From an uncultured Duncaniella sp. (lineage in GTDB: Bacteria; Bacteroidota; Bacteroidia; Bacteroidales; Muribaculaceae): DNA of 5,373 bases. Below are positions 1 to 5,373 of this stretch, in pieces (position 1 is the stretch's first letter; the number at the start of each line of letters is the position of its first letter). The position numbers and the translations under genes were made by a program. Below the pieces are notes generated by a model. It saw only the letters and a list, made by a program, of their open reading frames with translations, was not told the origin of the DNA and searched no databases. Location of the stretch: assembly GCA_910586665.1 (NCBI GenBank), contig CAJUIX010000041.1:1-5373 (forward strand), written 5' to 3'.

Positions 1-75
1 AGGCCTGCGGCGTAACATAATCGAATGTATTAACTAATTTTTTAAAGATACTTACTCTATAAACTCTATACTATT
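1..75. other. AT-rich spacer downstream of mfd; no confident gene
   Basis: This stretch lies beyond the mfd stop codon. I see no GC-rich hairpin followed by a T-run on either strand, so there is no convincing intrinsic terminator. On the minus strand an ATG at 18-16 opens six in-frame codons (M-L-R-R-R-P) before the window ends. It is preceded by TATCTTTA at 50-43, one base off the Bacteroidota -7 consensus TAnnTTTG, but no good -33 element lies at the expected distance. This could be the start of a following minus-strand gene, but six codons are too few to call one. On the plus strand a stop codon TAA at 13-15 could equally end a convergent gene. Both readings are inference. Confidence 0.4.
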
Positions 76-3000
76 CTATCCTATGATTTGCTGCAGGATG
101 TCGACAGCGGTCTCGACGCTGTCGACATTCGCTATCGCGAATGAACGCTTGCCGTTGCGCTCGCGTATCTGGACGCGGCGCGGGTTGGAGGTGAGATAGT
201 TGAGCATCTTGCCAAACATGTCGGACTGATAGTAGGCCTTGTTGCTCTCGTCGACGAAATAGGTGAACATCTTTCCCTGCTTCAAAGCCACCTTCTCTAT
301 GCCGAGACGGCGGGCGAGCCGGCGCAGGCGCGGGATGCGCAGCAGTTCGGCGGTCACAGGGGGTATGGCGCCGAAGCGGTCAGTCAGGCGGCTCTTGAAG
401 GCCTGCAGATCAAGCTCGCGCTCGATGCCGTCGAGCTCCTGGTAGAGAGATATGCGCTCGCTCTCGGTCGGCACATAGTTGGCCGGCAGTAGCAGCTCCA
501 TGTCGCTCTCGATGACGCAGTCGGCCACATAGTCCTTCTCCTCCTCGTCGAGGCGGTCGGCCTGCTCGAGGTCCGAGAACTCTTCGGTGCGCAGCTCCGT
601 GACGGCCTCTTTGAGGATTTTCTGATAGGTTTCGTAGCCGAGGTCGGCTATGAAGCCCGACTGTTCGGCTCCGAGGAGGTTGCCCGCGCCTCGGATGTCG
701 AGGTCCTGCATGGCGATATGGATTCCGCTGCCGAGGTCGCTGAAACTCTCAATGGCCTGGAGGCGGCGGCGCGCCACGGGTGAGAGCGGGATATGAGGCG
801 GCACGAGGAGGTAGCAGAAAGCCTTGCGATTACTTCGGCCCACTCGTCCGCGCAGCTGGTGAAGCTCGCTGAGGCCGAAATTCTGGGCGTTGTTGACGAT
901 GATGGTGTTGACGTTGGGCATGTCGATGCCGCTCTCGATAATGGTCGTGGCGATGAGCACGTCGTAGTCATGGTTGGCGAAGTCAATGATAGCCTTCTCG
1001 AGCTTCTCGGGGGGCATCTGGCCGTGGGCCACGATGACGCGCGCGTCTGGGACTATGCGCTTGAGCTGCGCCTCAAGGTCGTAGAGCCCCTCGATGCGGT
1101 TGTTAATCATGAACACCTGGCCGTTGCGCGACAGCTCGAAGTTGACCGCCTCGGCAATGATGTCGTCCCCACCGGCACCGACGGATGTGATAATCGGGTA
1201 GCGGTTGGCGGGAGGGGTGTTGAGCGAGGTGAGGTCGCGGGCGCCCATGAGCGAGAACTGGAGTGTGCGGGGAATCGGGGTGGCGCTCATGGTCAGGGTG
1301 TCGACATTAATCTTCATCTGCTTCAGCTTCTCCTTGACGGCGACGCCGAACTTCTGCTCCTCGTCGACAATCAGCAGGCCGAGGTCCTTGAACTTCACCT
1401 CCTTGCCGATGAGCTTGTGGGTGCCGATGAGGATGTCAATCTTCCCCTCGGCGAGGTCCTTGACAATCTCGCGGACCTGCCTGGCGGTGCGTGCGCGCGA
1501 GATATAGTCCACCCTCACGGGGAGCTCTTTGAGGCGGTCGCGGAAAGTGTTATAGTGCTGATAGGCCAGGACGGTGGTCGGGACGAGGACGGCAGTCTGC
1601 TTCCCGTCGACAGCGGCCTTGAACGCCGCACGGATAGCAATCTCCGTCTTGCCGAAACCCACGTCGCCGCAGATGAGGCGGTCCATAGGCTTGTCGCTTT
1701 CCATGTCGGCCTTCACAGCCTTGGTGGCCGTCAGCTGGTCGGGGGTGTCCTCGTAGATGAACGACGCCTCCAGCTCCTGCTGCAGGTAGCTGTCGGGGGC
1801 GAAGGCGTGGCCTTTCTCCTCCTTGCGGGCGGCATAGAGCTTGATGAGGTCGCGGGCAATGTCCTTTAGCTTGGACTTGGTACGCTCCTTCATTTTGTTC
1901 CACGCACCGGAGCCGAGCTTGTTGATTTTCGGGGGCACACCCTCCTTGCCGCGATATTTGGCGAGCTTGTGGAGGGCATGGATGGAGACAAAGATTATAT
2001 CGTCGTTGGCATAGACGAGCTTTATCATCTCCTGGGTCTTGCCGTTGACATTGGTGCGCAGGAGACCGGCGAATTTGCCCACGCCGTGGTCCACATGGAC
2101 TATGAAGTCGCCCGGCTCGATGGCACTTAGTTCTTTGAGCGAGAGAGCAAGCTTGCCGGAACGGGCGCGGTCACTCTTAAGGGTATATTTGTGGAAGCGG
2201 TCGAAAATCTGGTGATCGGTGAAGACGCATATCTTTACGGAATGGTCGGTGAAGCCCTCGTGGAGGGTCGAAATCACAGGGATGAAGTCAATCCTGTCGC
2301 CCCTGTCCTCAAAAATCACCTTCAGGCGCTCAATCTGCTTCTCGCTATCGCTGAGGATGTAGATTCGGTAGCCCTCGGAGAGAAATTTTGTGAAACTCTC
2401 GCTGATGAGCTCGAAATTCTTGTGGTAGATAACCTGCGGGGAACACTTGAAGTCGACGCTTGCCGAGGCCGCGGGGTCGGGTTGCGCCGCCGAAGTGAAA
2501 CGCAGCTGCCGGAAGGAGGAGAAGCTCCGGGCGAAGGCCTCGGCGTCGACCACCTGCTTCATGGCATTGGTGTCGGCCTCCCCTGCGACCAGGGCGCTCT
2601 CCGAAATCTTCTCGGAGGCTATGGCCTTGACGCGCTCGACGGTGAAAGCGGCGTCGCGCACCACGAAGAGCGTCGAGGGGTCGACATATTCGAGCAGCGA
2701 CTCGCCCGACGACTGCGAGGCGACGCCGGAGGTGATTGCCACCTCCGAGAGCTGGCGCTCGGAGAGCTGGGTCTCGATGTTGAAGGTGCGTATGGAGTCA
2801 ATCTCGTCGCCGAAGAAATCGATGCGGAAGGGGAGCTCGTGGCTGTAGCCGAAGATGTCGATGATAGAGCCGCGGGCAGCAAACTGTCCCGGCTCGTAGA
2901 CATAGTCCACCTCCACGAAGCCGTTTTCACGCAGCCACTTTATGGTTTCCGTCAGGTCAACCTCCGTGTCCTTGCGCAGGTGGAGGGTGTGGCGGTCGAT

Positions 3001-3408
3001 GACCTCGCGGCGAGCCACCTTCTCGGCAAGCGCTTCGGGATAGGTGACGACATAGCGCGGGGCACGCTCGGAGTGCCAGAGATTGAGCGCCTCGGTGCGC
3101 AGTATCTGCGAGGGCGGGTCGACCTGGCCGTACTTTATGTCGCGCTTGTAGCCCGAGGGGAACATCAGCACTCTCTCCTCCCCGACGAGGCGGCAGAGGT
3201 CATGGTAGAGATAGCCGGCATCGTCGAGCGAGTCGCCGACGACCACCGTCGGCCAGCCGGCCGCCGGCAAGGCTCCGAGCATCATCGCGGGCGACGAACC
3301 GGCAAGGTTATAGACCGACACTATCGCAGCCTCGCCGCCGAGAGCCTTCTGGAGGGCTTCGCGGCGGCGGGGAGTCATGAATTCTTCGCTAAGTTGCTGA
3401 ATGGTCAT
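76..3408 (-). CDS. mfd: Transcription-repair coupling factor Mfd (complete)
   Basis: This is a 1110-residue SF2 translocase, close to the 1148 of E. coli Mfd. Family role: it binds RNA polymerase stalled at DNA lesions, pushes it off using ATP, and recruits UvrA for nucleotide excision repair. Visible domains in order: a UvrB-homology module (about 10-300, with the FAARGSIIDIF and RIDFFGDEIDSIRTFN blocks at 176-209); domain 3 (about 315-410); the RNA-polymerase-interacting domain (about 423-490, GDFIVHVDHGVGKF at 433-446); translocase lobes (about 510-940); and the C-terminal D7 domain (about 955-1105). Motor motifs are intact: Walker A GDVGFGKT 581-588, DEEQ box 682-685, SAT 708-710, TTIIESGID 821-829, QLRGRVGRS 851-859, and DLDIRGAGNLLG 902-913, the RecG/Mfd-type segment. 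The start at 3408 follows the protease stop by 26 bp. No Shine-Dalgarno is seen, as is usual in Bacteroidota. It is probably expressed from the protease promoter. No frameshift or missing key residue is seen. Confidence 0.98.
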   Translation of the reverse strand: MTIQQLSEEFMTPRRREALQKALGGEAAIVSVYNLAGSSPAMMLGALPAAGWPTVVVGDSLDDAGYLYHDLCRLVGEERVLMFPSGYKRDIKYGQVDPPSQILRTEALNLWHSERAPRYVVTYPEALAEKVARREVIDRHTLHLRKDTEVDLTETIKWLRENGFVEVDYVYEPGQFAARGSIIDIFGYSHELPFRIDFFGDEIDSIRTFNIETQLSERQLSEVAITSGVASQSSGESLLEYVDPSTLFVVRDAAFTVERVKAIASEKISESALVAGEADTNAMKQVVDAEAFARSFSSFRQLRFTSAAQPDPAASASVDFKCSPQVIYHKNFELISESFTKFLSEGYRIYILSDSEKQIERLKVIFEDRGDRIDFIPVISTLHEGFTDHSVKICVFTDHQIFDRFHKYTLKSDRARSGKLALSLKELSAIEPGDFIVHVDHGVGKFAGLLRTNVNGKTQEMIKLVYANDDIIFVSIHALHKLAKYRGKEGVPPKINKLGSGAWNKMKERTKSKLKDIARDLIKLYAARKEEKGHAFAPDSYLQQELEASFIYEDTPDQLTATKAVKADMESDKPMDRLICGDVGFGKTEIAIRAAFKAAVDGKQTAVLVPTTVLAYQHYNTFRDRLKELPVRVDYISRARTARQVREIVKDLAEGKIDILIGTHKLIGKEVKFKDLGLLIVDEEQKFGVAVKEKLKQMKINVDTLTMSATPIPRTLQFSLMGARDLTSLNTPPANRYPIITSVGAGGDDIIAEAVNFELSRNGQVFMINNRIEGLYDLEAQLKRIVPDARVIVAHGQMPPEKLEKAIIDFANHDYDVLIATTIIESGIDMPNVNTIIVNNAQNFGLSELHQLRGRVGRSNRKAFCYLLVPPHIPLSPVARRRLQAIESFSDLGSGIHIAMQDLDIRGAGNLLGAEQSGFIADLGYETYQKILKEAVTELRTEEFSDLEQADRLDEEEKDYVADCVIESDMELLLPANYVPTESERISLYQELDGIERELDLQAFKSRLTDRFGAIPPVTAELLRIPRLRRLARRLGIEKVALKQGKMFTYFVDESNKAYYQSDMFGKMLNYLTSNPRRVQIRERNGKRSFAIANVDSVETAVDILQQIIG
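98..128. repeat. Perfect 12-bp inverted repeat inside the 3' end of mfd
   Basis: Arms ATGTCGACAGCG (98-109) and CGCTGTCGACAT (117-128) are exact reverse complements separated by a 7-nt loop (110-116). Each arm contains the 8-bp palindrome TGTCGACA, at 99-106 and 120-127, with starts 21 bp apart. The repeat encodes mfd residues V-D-S-V-E-T-A-V-D around 1095-1103. It ends 19 nt before the stop codon in the mRNA sense. No U-run follows, so it is not a canonical intrinsic terminator. A stable mRNA hairpin or a protein-binding dyad are both possible. The structure is seen directly; any function is inference. Confidence 0.75.
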
Positions 3409-3434
3409 GGATGGTCTGGTATGGAGGGTGGAGA

Positions 3435-5081
3435 TTATTTCTTTCCGAGTATTTCGCCGAGGCGGGGGGTGGTGAGGACCGTGACTGCCGAGTCAATGGC
3501 CTCGTCGTCGCGAAGCGAGTAGATGATCTCGCCCTTGTTGAAGTAGTAGCGGTTGAGAATCTCGCGGGCTATGTAGGGACTGAGGTTCTTGCGGTTGATG
3601 TCGAGGTCGTGGCCGAGGTCATGCTTGAGCATGGAGGCGAGGATGTCGAACTGCGCTTTGGTCGAGTCGTTCATATAGCCCTCGATCTTGGCAATTTCGC
3701 GGAGCTGGTCGACGGCGTTCTCACAGACCTTGTCGTAGTTGAACCTCTTGGGGTCGATGAAGTCCTTGAACTGGCCGTAGATTTCATCTGTGACCTCGAA
3801 TGTCTCCGGGGAGGGGACGGTGTCGTGGGTCGCGGCATACTTGTTGGCGAAATCAAAGGCCCAGTTATCACGCACCACATTATATGTAAGGCGGTTCACC
3901 TCGGGATACTCAATCTTGATATCGGGGGTGATGCCGCCGCCGTCACGCACCTCGCGTCCGCCGGCGGTCTTAAACACGTTGGTGAGGCTGTCGGGGATGC
4001 GGGCCACGCTGCCGTCGGGGTTGCGGTGGGAGTAGTCGATGGCCTGGATAAGTCGGCCCGAGGGGATGTAGTATTTGGCCACGGTCACTTTCAGCAGACC
4101 GTCGTAGGGGAGCTCGCGGGTGCTCTGGACGAGCCCCTTGCCGAAGGAGCGGTTGCCGATGATGACGGCGCGGTCAAGGTCCTGGAGGGCACCTGTGACG
4201 ATTTCGGCCGACGAGGCGGTGCCGCCGTCGACGAGAACCACAAGTGGAATCTTGGTGTCAATCGGGCTGACGCTCGTGCGGTAGACCTTCTCGTTGAGCA
4301 CACCCTTACCGCGGGTGGTCAGCACTGTGGTCCCCTTCGGAAGGAAGAGACCGAGGATGTCGACGGCGCTCTCGACAAGGCCGCCGCCGTTGCCGCGCAT
4401 GTCAAGTATGAGGCTCTTGGCCCCCTCGGAGATGAGGCGCTCCACTGCTGCACGCACCTCGGGGTAGCTCTTTTCGGAGAAGGTAGTGAAGCTGATGTAG
4501 CCCACGCCAGGACGAATCATGCCGTAGTAAGGCACGGATGGCATCTGTATCTTGCCGCGCTTGATGTCAAACTCGAGAATAGAGTCAGTGACCCAGTGGC
4601 GCTTCATGACCAGTTTCAGCATGGAGCCGCTCTGCCCTTTCAGCTTCTCGCTGACCTTGTCGGAGGTAAGGCCGGTGACGCTGTCGCCGTCAATCATCAG
4701 GAAGATGTCGCCGGGGCGCAGCCCCGCGAGCTGGGCGGGGCTTCCTTCGTAAGGCTCGGAGACTATGACACCCTTGTCGCTCTGCTGGATGATTGAGCCG
4801 ATGCCGCCATACTCGCCGGTGGTCATCGTGCGGAATTTGTCCTGCTCCTTCGAGGAAAAATACTCCGTGTAGGGGTCGATGTCGTTGAGCATGGCCGCAA
4901 TCGCCGTGTTGATTGACTTCTCGGCGTCAATCGAATCGACATAGAAGGTCTGCAACTCCTTGTAGAGGGCATTGAATATATCAAGGTTGCGCGAAATCTC
5001 GCTCTTCTTGCTGCGGGTGGCAGCCGAGGCGAGGACGCTTATGATTATGAACAGGGAGGCAAAGATGGTTAGCTTTTTCAT
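3435..5081 (-). CDS. Exported S41-family carboxyl-terminal processing protease (CtpA/Prc-like)
   Basis: This is a 548-residue serine protease of MEROPS family S41, complete. The N-terminus is a typical Sec signal peptide: KK, then a hydrophobic core to about residue 17, then ASA with predicted cleavage after A20. No lipobox cysteine is seen, so a periplasmic enzyme is expected. A PDZ domain spans about 88-160 (GGIGSIIQQ at 92-100, GSPAQLAGLRPGDIF at 113-127). The protease core contains LILDMRGNGGG (224-233 region), DGGTASSAEI (285-294) and FGKGLVQ (313-319). By alignment to E. coli Prc and B. subtilis CtpB, the catalytic residues are S290, K315 (25 residues later, as in Prc) and Q319. GGITPD at 382-387 ends the core. 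A roughly 160-residue, probably helical C-terminal part follows. The start at 5081 is preferred over an in-frame ATG at 5135 because it begins the signal peptide and the likely promoter lies between the two. Family role: cleavage of periplasmic proteins near their C-termini. The substrate is unknown. It is probably co-transcribed with mfd. Confidence 0.95.
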   Translation of the reverse strand: MKKLTIFASLFIIISVLASAATRSKKSEISRNLDIFNALYKELQTFYVDSIDAEKSINTAIAAMLNDIDPYTEYFSSKEQDKFRTMTTGEYGGIGSIIQQSDKGVIVSEPYEGSPAQLAGLRPGDIFLMIDGDSVTGLTSDKVSEKLKGQSGSMLKLVMKRHWVTDSILEFDIKRGKIQMPSVPYYGMIRPGVGYISFTTFSEKSYPEVRAAVERLISEGAKSLILDMRGNGGGLVESAVDILGLFLPKGTTVLTTRGKGVLNEKVYRTSVSPIDTKIPLVVLVDGGTASSAEIVTGALQDLDRAVIIGNRSFGKGLVQSTRELPYDGLLKVTVAKYYIPSGRLIQAIDYSHRNPDGSVARIPDSLTNVFKTAGGREVRDGGGITPDIKIEYPEVNRLTYNVVRDNWAFDFANKYAATHDTVPSPETFEVTDEIYGQFKDFIDPKRFNYDKVCENAVDQLREIAKIEGYMNDSTKAQFDILASMLKHDLGHDLDINRKNLSPYIAREILNRYYFNKGEIIYSLRDDEAIDSAVTVLTTPRLGEILGKK

Positions 5082-5122
5082 AGACAGTGGAGCTGAATTG
5101 ATGAAATAGTTGAAATAGAGAC

Positions 5123-5152
5123 CAAAGTTAGTCAATAATTACAACAATCAAA
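5123..5152 (-). promoter_or_regulatory. Bacteroidota-type promoter for the protease-mfd transcription unit
   Basis: Read on the minus strand, TTTG at 5152-5149 is followed after 18 bp by TAACTTTG at 5130-5123. The second element matches the -7 consensus TAnnTTTG exactly and the first matches the -33 consensus TTTG. The spacing is at the short end of what is usual. Transcription would begin near 5116, leaving a 5' leader of about 35 nt before the ATG at 5081. The position inside the 5' extension of the reading frame supports the shorter protein start. Confidence 0.6.
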
Positions 5153-5224
5153 CCAACAAATAGTCAGTTTTTTGAAAAAAATTATCATAAAAGCCGATTT
5201 TACAAAGATTTTTTCGGCCAAAAG

Positions 5225-5256
5225 GTTGCACAATTAAAAAAAAGAGCGTAATTTTG
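5225..5256 (+). promoter_or_regulatory. Bacteroidota-type promoter for tRNA-Asn
   Basis: TAATTTTG at 5249-5256 matches the -7 consensus TAnnTTTG exactly. GTTG at 5225-5228 lies 20 bp upstream and matches three of four bases of the -33 TTTG element. A/T-rich DNA with A- and T-tracts precedes it, as expected of a strong stable-RNA promoter. Predicted transcription start is around 5262-5264, giving a leader of close to 60 nt. A 6-bp dyad TTTTGC/GCAAAA (5252-5257 and 5261-5266) overlaps the -7 element and the predicted start. Confidence 0.75.
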
Positions 5257-5294
5257 CATCGCAAAAATCGGAAGAATCTTTCGAAACAGCATCG

Positions 5295-5310
5295 GCAACG
5301 GGAGCGTTGC
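5295..5310 (+). other. Perfect hairpin in the pre-tRNA leader
   Basis: GCAACG (5295-5300) and CGTTGC (5305-5310) pair perfectly around a GGAG tetraloop. The stem ends 10 nt before the first base of the mature tRNA. No T-run follows, so it is not a terminator. A role in 5' leader processing or folding of the tRNA precursor is inference. Confidence 0.55.
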
Positions 5311-5320
5311 ATAAGATTAA

Positions 5321-5373
5321 GCTTCAGTAGCTCAGTTGGTTAGAGCACCTGACTGTTAATCAGGGGGTCGTTG
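5321..5373 (+). tRNA. tRNA-Asn (anticodon GTT), 3' end outside the window
   Basis: The first 53 bases of a tRNA fold as a cloverleaf. The acceptor 5' strand is 5321-5327, followed by T8-A9. The D arm has GCTC (5330-5333) pairing with GAGC (5343-5346) around a loop containing GG. The anticodon stem CCTGA (5348-5352) pairs with TCAGG (5360-5364). The seven-base loop CTGTTAA (5353-5359) has T at position 33, anticodon GTT at 5355-5357, and A at 37. The variable loop is 5365-5369, then the first four T-stem bases precede the window edge. GTT decodes AAC and AAU as asparagine. G34 in a GUN anticodon is a normal queuosine target, if the host has that pathway. The missing part comprises the rest of the T arm and the 3' acceptor strand. 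Confidence 0.96.

Larger units (their letters stand above)
5082..5320. other. Divergent AT-rich intergenic region
   Basis: This 239-bp region separates the leftward protease gene from the rightward tRNA. It is much richer in A and T than the flanking genes, with A/T runs such as TTTTTTGAAAAAA (5168-5180) that would give curved DNA. It holds a promoter-like element in each direction, listed separately, and a 60-nt tRNA leader. The A/T tracts between the two promoters could act like UP elements for the tRNA promoter; this is inference. I see no coding potential in it beyond the rejected N-terminal extension of the protease. Confidence 0.8.

Noticed and set aside
793..1869. 358-codon open frame on the plus strand, antisense to mfd
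   Set aside because: It lies in exact codon register opposite mfd. It stays open because mfd rarely uses TTA, CTA and TCA, whose complements are stops. The product shows no recognisable domain, and mfd is unmistakable.
2191..3522. 443-codon open frame on the plus strand, antisense to the 5' part of mfd
   Set aside because: It has the same register relation to mfd and the same codon-bias explanation. It runs across the gene junction without any signal of its own.
3411..4796. 461-codon open frame on the plus strand, antisense to the protease
   Set aside because: It is in exact codon register opposite the protease gene. Its valine-, aspartate- and glycine-rich product is what the complement of a GC-rich gene gives, and no promoter was found.
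3435..5081. Lipoprotein reading of the protease
   Set aside because: There is no cysteine near the end of the signal peptide. ASA-type signal peptidase I cleavage fits instead.
5082..5135. 18-residue N-terminal extension of the protease from an ATG at 5135
   Set aside because: It would bury the signal peptide, and it contains the likely -7 promoter element at 5123-5130, so it should not be transcribed as leader.
5193..5218. GCCGA/TCGGC pair with a T-run, looking like a terminator
   Set aside because: The stem is only 5 bp with a 16-nt loop, the T-run lies inside the loop, and no gene ends nearby.

Overview
The window looks like chromosomal DNA from a Bacteroidota member, most likely order Bacteroidales. 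A Muribaculaceae-like host would fit, but the family cannot be settled from this sequence. The evidence is threefold. Both protein sequences have a Bacteroidales character. Both starts lack a Shine-Dalgarno sequence. Both genes of the divergent intergenic region are preceded by the Bacteroidota-type -7 motif TAnnTTTG. The coding DNA is GC-rich, while the intergenic DNA is strongly AT-rich.

Layout, left to right. Positions 1-75 are an AT-rich gap with no confident gene. Positions 76-3408 (minus strand) hold a complete mfd gene for the transcription-repair coupling factor. After a 26-bp gap, positions 3435-5081 (minus strand) hold a complete exported S41-family carboxyl-terminal processing protease with a PDZ domain. 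Positions 5082-5320 are a divergent, AT-rich intergenic region. It carries one promoter firing leftward into the protease gene and one firing rightward into a tRNA. Positions 5321-5373 are the 5' two thirds of a tRNA-Asn (anticodon GTT), cut by the window end.

Transcription of the minus strand probably starts near 5116 and runs through the protease gene into mfd. The 26-bp gap has no visible terminator, so the two genes are likely co-transcribed. Their products act in different places: the protease in the periplasm, Mfd on DNA-stalled RNA polymerase in the cytoplasm. The linkage therefore suggests shared expression rather than one pathway.

This is largely ordinary housekeeping sequence and no new multi-gene system is visible. 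The observations most worth a second look are a perfect 12-bp inverted repeat in the last codons of mfd, a dyad overlapping the tRNA promoter -7 element, and a perfect hairpin just upstream of the tRNA.
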